Positions 27,386 through 35,526 of a stretch of DNA of 64,000 nt are shown in pieces (within the stretch, counting starts at the first letter, position 1; every line of letters begins with the position of its first letter). The stretch spans positions 178,939-242,938 of the forward strand of contig NZ_JAEFCF010000002.1 in NCBI RefSeq assembly GCF_016405985.1, in the 5' to 3' direction. The DNA comes from Paracoccus sp. IB05. Its GTDB lineage: Bacteria > Pseudomonadota > Alphaproteobacteria > Rhodobacterales > Rhodobacteraceae. The position numbers were made by a program, and so were the translations under genes. Under the pieces are notes generated by a model, which worked only from the letters and a program-made list of their open reading frames with translations, ran no database searches and was not told the DNA's origin.

Positions 27386-28165
27386 ATGGCACAAGAGACC
27401 TGGACCGGGAAAACCTGGATCGGCACCAACTGGAAGATGCATAAGGACTGGGCCGCCGCAAAGCGCTTTGCCGAGGGCCTGATCGCATCAGACAAAGATC
27501 GCGACCCGCGCATCCAGCGTTTCATCATCCCGCCTTATCTTTATGTGCGTGAAATCAAAGCGATGCTGAAGGACACGTCGGTCAGGGTCGGCGCGCAGAA
27601 TATGCATTGGGAAAGCGAGGGCGCCTTCACCGGCGAGATTTCCCCGATGATGCTGAAAGATGCGGGTCTCGATATGGTCGAACTCGGCCATTCCGAACGC
27701 CGCGAGATGTTTGGTGAAACCGATGAAGGCGTCGGGCTGAAGACCGAATCCGCGATCCGCCATGGCCTTTTGCCGCTCATTTGCATCGGCGAGACACTGG
27801 AGGACCGCAATTCGGGCCGCGCGTCCGAGGTGCTGGCGAAACAGACCCGTTCTGCGCTGGAGCGCCTTTCCCCTGAACAGAAACAGGCCGAAATCCTGTT
27901 GGCCTATGAGCCGGTCTGGGCGATCGGCGTCAATGGCATCCCGGCGAAAGCCGATTACGCCGATGCGCGTCAGGCTGAAATCATCGCCGTCGCCACCGAG
28001 GTTCTGGGCCGCCGCGTGGCCTGTCTTTATGGCGGCTCGGTCAATCCCGGCAATTGCGAGGAACTGATCCAGTGCCCGCATATTGACGGTCTTTTCGTCG
28101 GTCGCTCGGCCTGGGAGGTCGAGGGCTATCTGGGTATCATGGCGCAAGTCAGCGCCAAACTGTGA
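27386..28165 (+). CDS. eryH: L-erythrulose 1-phosphate isomerase (TpiA paralogue)
   Basis: 259 residues, triosephosphate-isomerase fold. Catalytic residues are present: Lys17 in NWKMHK, His102 in ELGHSERRE and Glu175 in AYEPVWAIG; the phosphate-binding [12 protein letters not shown] is at the C-terminus. The [16 protein letters not shown] segment is as in TIM. The position in the ery operon marks it as the EryH/TpiA2 paralogue that converts L-erythrulose 1-phosphate to D-erythrulose 4-phosphate rather than the housekeeping enzyme. GAGGAAAGAGA precedes the ATG. Confidence 0.88.
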   Translation: MAQETWTGKTWIGTNWKMHKDWAAAKRFAEGLIASDKDRDPRIQRFIIPPYLYVREIKAMLKDTSVRVGAQNMHWESEGAFTGEISPMMLKDAGLDMVELGHSERREMFGETDEGVGLKTESAIRHGLLPLICIGETLEDRNSGRASEVLAKQTRSALERLSPEQKQAEILLAYEPVWAIGVNGIPAKADYADARQAEIIAVATEVLGRRVACLYGGSVNPGNCEELIQCPHIDGLFVGRSAWEVEGYLGIMAQVSAKL

Positions 28166-28175
28166 GGGAAGACAG

Positions 28176-28649
28176 ATGAAACTTGCAATCGCAGGCGACA
28201 GCGCCGGTGAAGGTCTCGCCAAAATCCTGGCCGACCACCTGAAAGGCAAATTCGAGGTCTCGGAAATCTCGCGCACCGATGCCGGCCCGGATGCGTTTTA
28301 CGCCAACCTCTCGGACCGCGTCGGCTCCGAGGTCATGGCGGGCAAATATGACCGCGCGATCCTCGTTTGCGGCACCGGCATCGGCGTCTGCATCGCGGCG
28401 AATAAAGTGCCGGGGATCCGCGCGGCGCTGACCCATGACACCTATTCCGCGACCCGTGCGGCCCTGTCGAACAATGCCCAGATCATCACCATGGGCGCCC
28501 GCGTCATCGGGCCGGAACTGGCGAAAGCCATTGCCGATGCCTGGCTCTCGGAAACCGAAAACTTCGACGCCGCCGGCAAATCCGCCAGCAATGTCGATGC
28601 CATCGATGCGGTCGGCGCGAAATATAACGCGAAGCTTTCGGGCGGCTGA
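28176..28649 (+). CDS. eryI: D-erythrulose 4-phosphate isomerase (RpiB family)
   Basis: 157 residues, LacAB/RpiB fold. Motifs: [14 protein letters not shown] at the N-terminus, catalytic Cys65 in [15 protein letters not shown], and the [18 protein letters not shown] loop. EryI converts D-erythrulose 4-phosphate into D-erythrose 4-phosphate, which enters the pentose phosphate pathway. The start at 28176 is chosen (typical N-terminus, GGGAAGACAG upstream); a longer frame from 28083 lies inside eryH. A strong hairpin follows the stop. Confidence 0.9.
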   Translation: MKLAIAGDSAGEGLAKILADHLKGKFEVSEISRTDAGPDAFYANLSDRVGSEVMAGKYDRAILVCGTGIGVCIAANKVPGIRAALTHDTYSATRAALSNNAQIITMGARVIGPELAKAIADAWLSETENFDAAGKSASNVDAIDAVGAKYNAKLSGG

Positions 28650-28664
28650 TCCCTATTGAACAAC

Positions 28665-28697
28665 AAGCCCCCGGGGTCTATCCCCGACGGGGCTTGT
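28665..28697. repeat. Long hairpin between eryI and fbp
   Basis: CAAGCCCC (28665-28672) pairs with GGGGCTTG (28690-28697), and inside it CGGGG pairs with CCCCG around a five-base loop TCTAT. The stem is about 13 bp with a two-base bulge. There is no T-run after it, so it is more likely a processing or stability element or a partial attenuator than a classic terminator. Confidence 0.6.
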
Positions 28698-28750
28698 CGG
28701 GGCGCGACCTCCTCCTCCTCTCGCGCCCCACCTTATTTGCGGAGTTGCTG

Positions 28751-29722
28751 ATGCTGACCCTGCCCGCTGATCACGCGCCTGACGGCATGCGTCTTGAAGA
28801 TCACCTGACCGGCAAATCCGGCCCGGTTTCCGTGATCCGGGCCTTTGCAGAGGCGCTTCCCGGGATTGCGGCGCGGCTGGCGGCGGGGCGGCTTTATTCC
28901 GATCCGGCGGCGGTGATCGGCATCAATGAAAGCGGCGATAAGCAAAAGGCGATGGATGACGCGGCGCATCACTATGTGCTGCCTTACTTGCGCGATGCGG
29001 GCGTCCGGCTGGTGCTGTCTGAAGAGGCCGAGGATATCGTCACCCTGAACCCGGACGGGCTCTGGGATGTGGCGATGGACCCGATTGACGGGTCGAACTC
29101 CATCGGGATCGGCGCGCCTTTGGGCATGTTCTTCGCGGTCTTCCCGGCCAAAGGCGCGGATTTCCTGCGCCCGGGCAGCGAGATCGTGGCGGCGGGCTAT
29201 GCGTCGATCGGCCATTCGCTGGATTACGGCTTCACGCTGGGCGAGGGCGTTCAGATCTTTGGCTACGACCCCCAGGGACGCGATTTCCGCCAGACCCATG
29301 CCAATGTGCAGTTGAAGCCGAAAGCCTCGACCATTGCCTATAACGCCTCGAACCAGCGGCATTGGGCGCAAGGTTTGCAGGACTGGGTCTGCGATATGGA
29401 ACTTGGCCGCGACGGCCCGCGCGGGCGCGATTTCAATATGCGCTGGCTCGCGGCGGCGGCGGGGGAACTCCACCGCATCCTGATCGAGGGCGGCGCGTTT
29501 CTGTATCCTGCCGACAGCCGCAAAGGTTATGAGAACGGGCGCTTGCGCACGCTTTATGAGGCCTTTCCCATTGCCTTCCTGATCGAACAGGCGGGCGGCA
29601 AGGCGACGGATGGCGTCAACACGATCCTGACCCGCCTGCCCGAGGCGCATCACGAACACATTCCGCTGGTCTTTGGCGCGGCGGAAGAGGTCGATATCAT
29701 CCGCGATTATCTGACACGCTGA
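28751..29722 (+). CDS. fbp: Class I fructose-1,6-bisphosphatase
   Basis: 323 residues from ATG 28751 (GCGGAG at 7-base spacing); a start at 28694 is possible but overlaps the hairpin region. Class I FBPase motifs are present: the metal site in VAMDPIDGSNSIGIGAPLGM, the YNASNQRHW loop and the C-terminal LIEQAGGKATDG. The enzyme hydrolyses fructose 1,6-bisphosphate, and in related bacteria also sedoheptulose bisphosphate. In this place it would help turn erythrose 4-phosphate carbon into hexose phosphate. It is the last gene of the ery operon and runs convergent with glutaminase. Confidence 0.87.
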   Translation: MLTLPADHAPDGMRLEDHLTGKSGPVSVIRAFAEALPGIAARLAAGRLYSDPAAVIGINESGDKQKAMDDAAHHYVLPYLRDAGVRLVLSEEAEDIVTLNPDGLWDVAMDPIDGSNSIGIGAPLGMFFAVFPAKGADFLRPGSEIVAAGYASIGHSLDYGFTLGEGVQIFGYDPQGRDFRQTHANVQLKPKASTIAYNASNQRHWAQGLQDWVCDMELGRDGPRGRDFNMRWLAAAAGELHRILIEGGAFLYPADSRKGYENGRLRTLYEAFPIAFLIEQAGGKATDGVNTILTRLPEAHHEHIPLVFGAAEEVDIIRDYLTR

Positions 29723-29737
29723 ACAGAAGCCGGGGCC

Positions 29738-30664
29738 TCAGAACACGGACCAGCCCATCCGCTGCGACAGCATCTCAAGCGCTTCCGCGCCCAGGAGCGA
29801 ATTGCCATTCGCGTTCAGCCCCGGCGACCAGACAGCAATCGAGGCCACCCCTGGCACCACCGCGAGGATCCCGCCTCCGACCCCGCTTTTCCCGGGCAGG
29901 CCAACGCGGTAAGCGAAATCGCCCGATCCGTCATAATGGCCGCAGGTCAGCATCAGCGCATTGATCCGCCGCGCCCTGACGCCTGAAATGACCGAGCGCC
30001 CGGTCACCGGGTTCTTGCCGCCATTGGCCAGATAGCCCCCGGCGCGGGCCAGTTGCGCGCAGCTCATGGTGACGGCGCAATGGTGGAAATAGACGCCCAG
30101 CACATGGTCGGGCGGGTTGGTCAGATTGCCCCAGGAATGCAGGTAATTCGCGAGCGCCGCATTGCGAAAACCGGTCGCCTTTTCGGCGCGCGCCACCGCC
30201 GGATCGGCGCTGATCGTGTCATCATCCGAGATGAAGCGCAAAAACCGCAGGATTTCGCCGATCGTTTCGCGCGGCGCCCGGGCATGTGCCAGCAGCGCAT
30301 CCGCCACCACCAGCGCGCCCGGATTGATGAACGGGTTGCGCGGGATGCCCTTTTCCTGTTCCAGCAGCACGATGGAGTTGAAGGCGCTTCCCGAAGGTTC
30401 GCGCCCGACGCGGCGCCAGAGCGCATCGCCATACATCCCAAGCGCCAGCGTCAGGGTGAAAACCTTGGAAATCGACTGGATGGAGAAAGGCAGATCCGCC
30501 TCGCCGGCGGTGAAAAGCCCGCCCTCATTCAGCGCGACCGCGATGCCGAAATGCTTCGGGCTGACATGGGCCAGCGGCGGGATGTAATCGGCGGGATGCC
30601 CGCGCTCTTCGCGGCTCGCGAGCGTGGCGGTGATCTCGTTCAGGATATCTTGCAGTTTGTCCAT
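29738..30664 (-). CDS. glsA: Glutaminase
   Basis: 308 residues, serine-dependent beta-lactamase-fold glutaminase, which hydrolyses L-glutamine to glutamate and ammonia. The catalytic Ser64-x-x-Lys67 pair is in [12 protein letters not shown]; the [15 protein letters not shown] segment and [15 protein letters not shown] near the C-terminus are family signatures. ATG 30664 ([10 protein letters not shown]) matches the usual N-terminus; an upstream start at 30700 adds a Gly/Arg-rich tail and is unlikely. It is monocistronic and convergent with fbp. Confidence 0.94.
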   Translation of the reverse strand: MDKLQDILNEITATLASREERGHPADYIPPLAHVSPKHFGIAVALNEGGLFTAGEADLPFSIQSISKVFTLTLALGMYGDALWRRVGREPSGSAFNSIVLLEQEKGIPRNPFINPGALVVADALLAHARAPRETIGEILRFLRFISDDDTISADPAVARAEKATGFRNAALANYLHSWGNLTNPPDHVLGVYFHHCAVTMSCAQLARAGGYLANGGKNPVTGRSVISGVRARRINALMLTCGHYDGSGDFAYRVGLPGKSGVGGGILAVVPGVASIAVWSPGLNANGNSLLGAEALEMLSQRMGWSVF

Positions 30665-30736
30665 CACGCCAGCCTGCCCGCCACGCCCCCGCGCTGGCAA
30701 GTCCCTTTCAGACTGACCGCATTCAGGCTGCCCCTG

Positions 30737-32029
30737 TCAGCGCCGCACCAGCACGCGCCGCCGCTTGGCGCCCGGATCGGCGGCCAGATCGGCGGGCAAT
30801 CCAGTGCGGAACGCCATCACCGGCGGGGCGCAGCCAAGGCCAGCGGCCAGGCGGGTGAGCGAATGCTCCATCGCCGGGATGGCGATTTCCCCGACTGTCG
30901 TGTCGAGCCAGACCGTCAGCCGCCCCGCCTCTTCAATCACCCGGTAATCCCTCACCGGCACCGGCAGGGTCGCCACCGCCTGGCGGATCGCGTCCGAGGG
31001 CACCATGCGCGGCCTGCCATCCGCGCCGGCCCACCAGAGGATATCATCAGCGCGCCCTTCAATCCGGTTCAGCCGCTGGCTCGCACAGCCGCAGGGGCAG
31101 GGCTCCGGATCGGGGATCAGCACATCATCGAGCCGGTAGCGCAGGATCGGCAGGCTCTGCCGGGTGAAATCGGTGATCACCGGGCAAAAGGCGCCGGTCG
31201 CTTCGTCGATCACATCGCGGTCGAAATGGATATAGCGCTCGTTCAGATGCAGCGATCCATGGCGACAGGTATAGCCCAGAACACCTTCGGTGCATTGGTA
31301 CGCCTGATCCGGACGCAGGCCGAAAACAGTCTCTATTACCGCGCAATCTTCGGGAGAGAGCACTTCGGCGACCGAGATGATCCGCTTTGGATGAATGCGG
31401 ATCTGCCCCATCGCCTGCGCCTTTGCGATCAGGCCGAGGATCTGCGCCGGGGCGATCAGAACGGTCGGCTTCTGCTGGTTCAGCACGGGCAGATGCGCCG
31501 CGAACTCAGACAGAAGATCGTAGAAACGAAACTGCATCAGCGGGTTCGAGAGGCTTTCATAGAGTGCGTTATTCGCACGCAGGAAAAACGCGATCCGCTG
31601 GCGCGACAAAAGCGGCGCGGGCCAGAACCGGCCGCACATCACCGCAGCCCAGAGCGCGCGCTCGCGTCTGTCGCTCAGAAACAGCCCGCGCTGCCCCGAG
31701 GTGCCGGTGGAAAGCCCCACTGCAACCTCGCCGATCATTGGGGAAAAATCGCGGCTCTCTTCGGATTTCAGCGCTATATCCAGGGCCTGATCGCGATGAA
31801 TGCCACAGGTGTTGATGCCAGTAAAATGCTCCATCAGCCGGGCCTTGTTCATCATCGGCCATTCCGCAATGCGCCTTGCAGCATAGGGCGCGTGAAAGGG
31901 CGAGCGCGGCATGATCTGCTCGCGCAGGCGGCGCAGCCCGGCGGCCTGCCAGGCGATGATTTCGGCGCGCGAGCGAAAGCCGCGGCCATAACGTGCGGCC
32001 AGAAAGGCAGTGAGGGGCGAGGGGGTCAC
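30737..32029 (-). CDS. Adenylate-forming enzyme, PaaK/F390-synthetase-like
   Basis: 430 residues from GTG 32029, whose codon overlaps the upstream stop (GTGA). The phosphate-binding loop GLSTGTSGQRGLF (about 105-117), the aromatic IISVAEVLSPEDCAVI and the hinge/acyl-AMP site ILRYRLDDVLIPDPEPCPCG place it with phenylacetate-CoA-ligase and F390-synthetase-related adenylating proteins. A CPCGC motif may bind zinc. Such enzymes activate carboxylates as acyl-adenylates. In this operon the likely substrate is the product of the KASIII and SDR enzymes. A longer frame reaching 32806 exists but runs over the hydrolase gene and is rejected. Confidence 0.75.
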   Translation of the reverse strand: MTPSPLTAFLAARYGRGFRSRAEIIAWQAAGLRRLREQIMPRSPFHAPYAARRIAEWPMMNKARLMEHFTGINTCGIHRDQALDIALKSEESRDFSPMIGEVAVGLSTGTSGQRGLFLSDRRERALWAAVMCGRFWPAPLLSRQRIAFFLRANNALYESLSNPLMQFRFYDLLSEFAAHLPVLNQQKPTVLIAPAQILGLIAKAQAMGQIRIHPKRIISVAEVLSPEDCAVIETVFGLRPDQAYQCTEGVLGYTCRHGSLHLNERYIHFDRDVIDEATGAFCPVITDFTRQSLPILRYRLDDVLIPDPEPCPCGCASQRLNRIEGRADDILWWAGADGRPRMVPSDAIRQAVATLPVPVRDYRVIEEAGRLTVWLDTTVGEIAIPAMEHSLTRLAAGLGCAPPVMAFRTGLPADLAADPGAKRRRVLVRR

Positions 32030-32841
32030 GCAAAGGCCTCCGGGCAATGGGACGGCCAGAAGGTGATGTCGGGCCGGATCCGGGCGAGATCGGCCAGCGC
32101 CGAGAAGGTGGCGAGATAGGCCGCCGCATCGCCCAGGCGGCGCAGGGTGTAATCGGGCGGCGGGCAGCCATCGCGCAGCGCCTGGCGGCTCCAGGCCGCA
32201 TCGGCAATCAGGAAGGCCGGTCCGCTGATGGTCTGGGGCAGGTAAAGGCCGAACTGGCCATGACCATGGCCGGGCAGGGCCACTGCAAGCAGGCTGCCAG
32301 TGCCGGAAATGTCGTGAAACGAACCCAGGGCGCTGCCGCCATCCGGGGGTGCGGCCTGTGGGAAATCTTCGAAAAACTGCGGTGTCAGAGCCTGAATCCG
32401 CCGCCTGAGCCCCTCGGGGCAGCCCGCTTTCAGCGTGGCGATGCGGCTGCCCTGGTGCAGATGATCCCAGGCTTTGCGCGAGGTGAGGACGGGCGGGACC
32501 GGATTGATCCCGAACAGCCCCGCGACATGATCGGCATGGAGATGCGAGAGCACCACCTGCCGGATCTGCGCGCCGTGGCGGTCGAGTTGCACGGGCAGGC
32601 GCTGGTCTGCATCCAGATGCGCCGGCGTGAGCCAGCGGTAAAACCGTTCCGGAAAGGGGCGGGTTGCCTCGAAAAAGGCAGGTCCGTAGCCGGTATCGAA
32701 GAGGATATCGCCGAAGCCGGGATGGCGGATCAGCATGACGCCGGCAGGAAAGCGGATCGGCCACCAGCCCGCATCCCGGCGCGACAGCCGTGCGGGCGCG
32801 CTGCAATATCCGACGCGAAACGGGATGATTTCAGGCAGCAT
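32026..32841 (-). CDS. MBL-fold metallo-hydrolase
   Basis: 271 residues from ATG 32841 (MLPEIIPFRV). The zinc-binding HLHADH motif occupies about residues 100-105 after a beta-rich start; a later DAAW Asp (SGPAFLIADAAWSRQ), GHGHGQFG and a C-terminal SHCPEAF His complete the metal site. The pattern is close to lactonase-type MBL hydrolases (the AHL-lactonase group), so a lactone or thioester substrate is plausible. It overlaps both neighbours: the SDR gene ends inside its start and its stop overlaps the adenylase GTG. Confidence 0.82.
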   Translation of the reverse strand: MLPEIIPFRVGYCSAPARLSRRDAGWWPIRFPAGVMLIRHPGFGDILFDTGYGPAFFEATRPFPERFYRWLTPAHLDADQRLPVQLDRHGAQIRQVVLSHLHADHVAGLFGINPVPPVLTSRKAWDHLHQGSRIATLKAGCPEGLRRRIQALTPQFFEDFPQAAPPDGGSALGSFHDISGTGSLLAVALPGHGHGQFGLYLPQTISGPAFLIADAAWSRQALRDGCPPPDYTLRRLGDAAAYLATFSALADLARIRPDITFWPSHCPEAFA

Positions 32842-33805
32842 AGTCACGGATCCCTTCGGCAAGGGTCACTTGCGGGCAATATCCCAGATCGGCCCGCGCG
32901 GCAGAGATGTCGAGCGTCAGGCTGCGGCCCAGCGAGACCACGGCCTGGCGGGTCAGCACCGGCTCGACATCGGGGCGAAACAGGTGATGCAGGGTCTCGA
33001 ACCCGCTTGCGAGCGCCATGGCGACCCCATAGGGCAGGTGCCTGCGGCGTGGGGCGAGACCAAAGAGAGCCGCCGCCGCATCGGCAAGCTGCGCGAACCG
33101 CCAGCTCTCGCCCGAGGTGATGTTGAAGACGCGCCCGCCGACATCGTGAGCGTGATCTGCGGCCAGAACCATCGCGCGCGCCGCATCCGAGACATGGGTG
33201 ACATCAATCAGCGCTGCACCGCCCGAGATCAGGGGCAGCGTCCCGCGCCGCATCGCCGCCAGGAGACGCGGCATCAGCGCCCGGTCGCCGCGCCCATAGA
33301 TCGCGCGGGGCCGCAGGGCCACCACCCGCATCGCGCCGGGCTGGTCATAAGACAGTGCCAATGCCTCGGATTCCGCCTTGGTGCGGGCGTAATGGGTGGC
33401 AAAGCGCGCGGGAAGGGGCGCGTCCTCGGTCAGATCCAGCCGGTCGGTGCCATTGGCATAGATGCTGGGGGAAGAGGCGAAGATGAACCGCTTCACCCCG
33501 CTGTCGCGCGCCGCGTCCAATAATCTGCGGGTTGCATCCACATTCAGCGCCTGGAAATCGCGGGCGCCCCCCCAGGCCGAAGACAGGGCGGCACAGTGAA
33601 AAACAGTCTCTGTGCCGGCTAAAACCGGCGCCAGCGGCGCCGGATCGCAAAGATCAAGCGGCAGAAATTCTGCGCCCAGTTGCTCCAGCTCTGCCCCGGC
33701 CCTCAGGTCGCGGCCCTGCGCGGTTACCCTGGTGCCTGCCGCCAGCAACTGGCGCGCGATACCGCCGCCAAGGCACCCGGTCGCCCCTGTGATCAGAACC
33801 GCCAT
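32831..33805 (-). CDS. SDR, 3-beta-HSD/OleD-like NAD(P)-dependent oxidoreductase
   Basis: 324 residues, extended short-chain dehydrogenase. The nucleotide loop is LITGATGCLGGGIARQL, followed by the catalytic Ser (FASSPSIYANG, Ser111/112) and Tyr139-x-x-x-Lys143 in THYARTKAES. The LRPRAIYGRGD and VFNITSGE blocks are as in the 3-beta-HSD/OleD group, which reduces beta-keto acids to beta-hydroxy acids in the olefin pathway. It is the second gene of the operon, joined to the KASIII gene (shared base 33805) and overlapping the hydrolase. Confidence 0.82.
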   Translation of the reverse strand: MAVLITGATGCLGGGIARQLLAAGTRVTAQGRDLRAGAELEQLGAEFLPLDLCDPAPLAPVLAGTETVFHCAALSSAWGGARDFQALNVDATRRLLDAARDSGVKRFIFASSPSIYANGTDRLDLTEDAPLPARFATHYARTKAESEALALSYDQPGAMRVVALRPRAIYGRGDRALMPRLLAAMRRGTLPLISGGAALIDVTHVSDAARAMVLAADHAHDVGGRVFNITSGESWRFAQLADAAAALFGLAPRRRHLPYGVAMALASGFETLHHLFRPDVEPVLTRQAVVSLGRSLTLDISAARADLGYCPQVTLAEGIRDYAA

Positions 33806-34818
33806 CAGTAGCGCACCACCATGCCACCGAGCGACAGCCCCGCCGAGGTGCCGATCAGCATGGCAAGCCCGCCGCGCTGCAGGCGCCCCGATGTGATCGC
33901 GTGATGCAGGGCATTCGGGATCGAGGCCGCGATCTGATTGCCCAGCTGACCGAAGGTCCGGACCACCTTTTCGGGCGGTATCCCCAGCCGCGCCAGCCCG
34001 TGATCCAGCGCCGGGCCAGAGGCCTGATGCGGCACGATACAGGCCAGATCGTCGTAGCTGACACCCGCCTCGTCCATGAGCGCCCGGAGGAAACGCGGCA
34101 GATAGCGCGCCGAGATGCGGAAGGCGGTCTGCCCATCCATATGAAACACATTGGTGCGGTCGAGCAGCTCCGGATCGCGGGCACCGCCGTAACGGGTGCC
34201 GCCGCCCTCGAGAACACAGGCGGCCTGGCCTTCGGAATAGGTTTCAAACCGGCTTGCCAGCACGCCCTCGCCCGCATCTGCGCCCAGAACCACCGCCGCC
34301 GCGCCATCGCCAAAGATCGCCGCCGTATCGGGTTCGGACCAGTCCAGCCCGACCGAGGCGATATCGGCGGAAAACACCAGCACCCGGCGCGCGCGCCCGG
34401 CGGCAATCTGCATCGCGGCCAGATCCAGCGCCTGGACAAAACTCAGACAGGTCGCATTCACGTCATAAGAAGGAATGCCCGATTTCCCCAGCCCCAGCCG
34501 GGCCTGCACCAGCGTCGCGGTCGACGGGATCGCCTGTTCCATCACCCCGCAGGCGCCAAGGATCAGATCGAGATCGCCCGCGCGGATCCCGGCCACTTCA
34601 ATCGCCTGGCGCGCCGCTTCGGTCGCCATCATCGATGTGCTTTCCTCTGGCCCGGCAATATGGCGGGCGGCAAGCCCATAGCGGTGTTCGGTGGTGCCCG
34701 CAGCCCAGCCGAATCGCTGATCTATCCCGGATGAGGCAAGGCGCTGTTTCGGCAGATATATACCCGTTCCGAGAATCCGCATCGCAGGCGGGCTGTTCCG
34801 ATGGGATGTACTCTGCAT
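33805..34818 (-). CDS. Beta-ketoacyl synthase III-like condensing enzyme
   Basis: 337 residues, thiolase fold. The catalytic triad is complete: Cys124 (VNATCLSF), His264 (IVPHQASGPA) and Asn294 (FGQLGNQIAASI). FabH/OleA-type proteins condense an acyl thioester with malonyl-ACP or a second acyl thioester. The IFGDGAAAVVLGADAG segment is typical. It opens a four-gene operon (KASIII, SDR, MBL hydrolase, adenylase), with an AAGGTG start site. Operator TGAACGTTGTTCA lies 13 bases upstream, where a bound repressor would block initiation. It is not the housekeeping fabH, which usually lies with plsX. Confidence 0.85.
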   Translation of the reverse strand: MQSTSHRNSPPAMRILGTGIYLPKQRLASSGIDQRFGWAAGTTEHRYGLAARHIAGPEESTSMMATEAARQAIEVAGIRAGDLDLILGACGVMEQAIPSTATLVQARLGLGKSGIPSYDVNATCLSFVQALDLAAMQIAAGRARRVLVFSADIASVGLDWSEPDTAAIFGDGAAAVVLGADAGEGVLASRFETYSEGQAACVLEGGGTRYGGARDPELLDRTNVFHMDGQTAFRISARYLPRFLRALMDEAGVSYDDLACIVPHQASGPALDHGLARLGIPPEKVVRTFGQLGNQIAASIPNALHHAITSGRLQRGGLAMLIGTSAGLSLGGMVVRY

Positions 34819-34830
34819 GATGCACCTTAT

Positions 34831-34843
34831 TGAACGTTGTTCA
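34831..34843. promoter_or_regulatory. TetR-type operator, site 1
   Basis: Perfect inverted repeat TGAAC-GTT-GTTCA. It shares the TGAAC/GTTCA arms with site 2 at 34885-34897, and the two centres are 54 bases apart. It lies 13 bases upstream of the condensing-enzyme start. Confidence 0.75.
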
Positions 34844-34850
34844 CTAACCC

Positions 34851-34880
34851 TTGACCTGGGCCGGGCTTTGCGTCAAGAAT
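34851..34880 (+). promoter_or_regulatory. Candidate promoter of the tetR gene
   Basis: TTGACC at 34851-34856 and AAGAAT at 34875-34880 with an 18-base spacer. The -10 is a poor match. It lies between the two operators, so regulator binding at site 2 could occlude the start. Confidence 0.35.
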
Positions 34881-34884
34881 TTTT

Positions 34885-34897
34885 TGAACGACGTTCA
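34885..34897. promoter_or_regulatory. TetR-type operator, site 2
   Basis: Inverted repeat TGAAC-GAC-GTTCA, with the same arms as site 1. It lies 27 bases upstream of the tetR start, consistent with autoregulation. Confidence 0.75.
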
Positions 34898-34923
34898 TTA
34901 TGCAAAACCTTACGGAGGCGAAT

Positions 34924-35523
34924 ATGAGCCGACCCCAGCGTGTGCCACGGGCAGAGCTGCGCCAGGCCATCCTTGATTCTGCGCGCGGAATCCTGGATCG
35001 CGAAGGTGCCCCGGGTCTCTCGGCCCGCGCGATTGCGCGTGAGGTCGGGTATACCGCGGCCTCGATCTACAATGTCTTCGGCTCGATGTCGGATATCCTG
35101 ATGGAGGTGAACCGCGAGACCTTCGCCCGGCTCGAACAGCTGTTCGACTCGCTCCCCGAAGCCGGAACCCCTGCCGCGCGGCTGCATCTGATCTGCCAGA
35201 GCTATATCTCTTTCATGCGCCGCAACCCGGCTTTGTGGAGCGCGCTCTTCGGCGGCATGCGCCAGCGCGAGACTTTCCCCGCCTGGTATGGCGAGGCGGT
35301 CCGGGGCCTGATGGGGCGTCTGACAGAGTTGCTCCGTGAACATGCGCCCGATCTGGATGGCAATCGCGCCATGCGGCTGACCGAACAGCTTTATGTCGCG
35401 GTGCATGGCGCGGTGGCGCTGGAGGTGGACCGCCGGCTCGACATCCTGACCACACAAAGTGCCGGCGAAATCGCGGCCTCGGTGCTGGATGCGATGCTCA
35501 GCCGGCTGAAGCCGAAGGGCTGA
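34924..35523 (+). CDS. TetR/AcrR-family repressor
   Basis: 199 residues. The N-terminal helix-turn-helix is about residues 10-56 (ELRQAILDSARGILDREG, then AREVGYTAASIYNVFGSM) and the rest is a helical ligand domain of the WHG/TetR_C type. The divergent lipid-type operon and the two near-identical palindromes between the genes strongly suggest that it represses both directions and senses an operon-related ligand. ATG 34924 has GGAGG upstream; an in-frame ATG at 34900 lies just after operator 2. The sulfotransferase gene starts 3 bases after its stop. Confidence 0.9.
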   Translation: MSRPQRVPRAELRQAILDSARGILDREGAPGLSARAIAREVGYTAASIYNVFGSMSDILMEVNRETFARLEQLFDSLPEAGTPAARLHLICQSYISFMRRNPALWSALFGGMRQRETFPAWYGEAVRGLMGRLTELLREHAPDLDGNRAMRLTEQLYVAVHGAVALEVDRRLDILTTQSAGEIAASVLDAMLSRLKPKG

Positions 35524-35526
35524 AAG

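Noticed and set aside
30053..32119. A 688-residue plus-strand frame
   Set aside because: It is antisense to glutaminase and the adenylase, both with clear catalytic motifs, and has Arg/His/Gln-rich shadow composition.
30737..32806. A single 689-residue minus-strand protein
   Set aside because: Only the C-terminal 430 residues look like a known family; the upstream part is an alternative frame of the MBL-hydrolase gene, and a GTGA overlap marks the true start at 32029.
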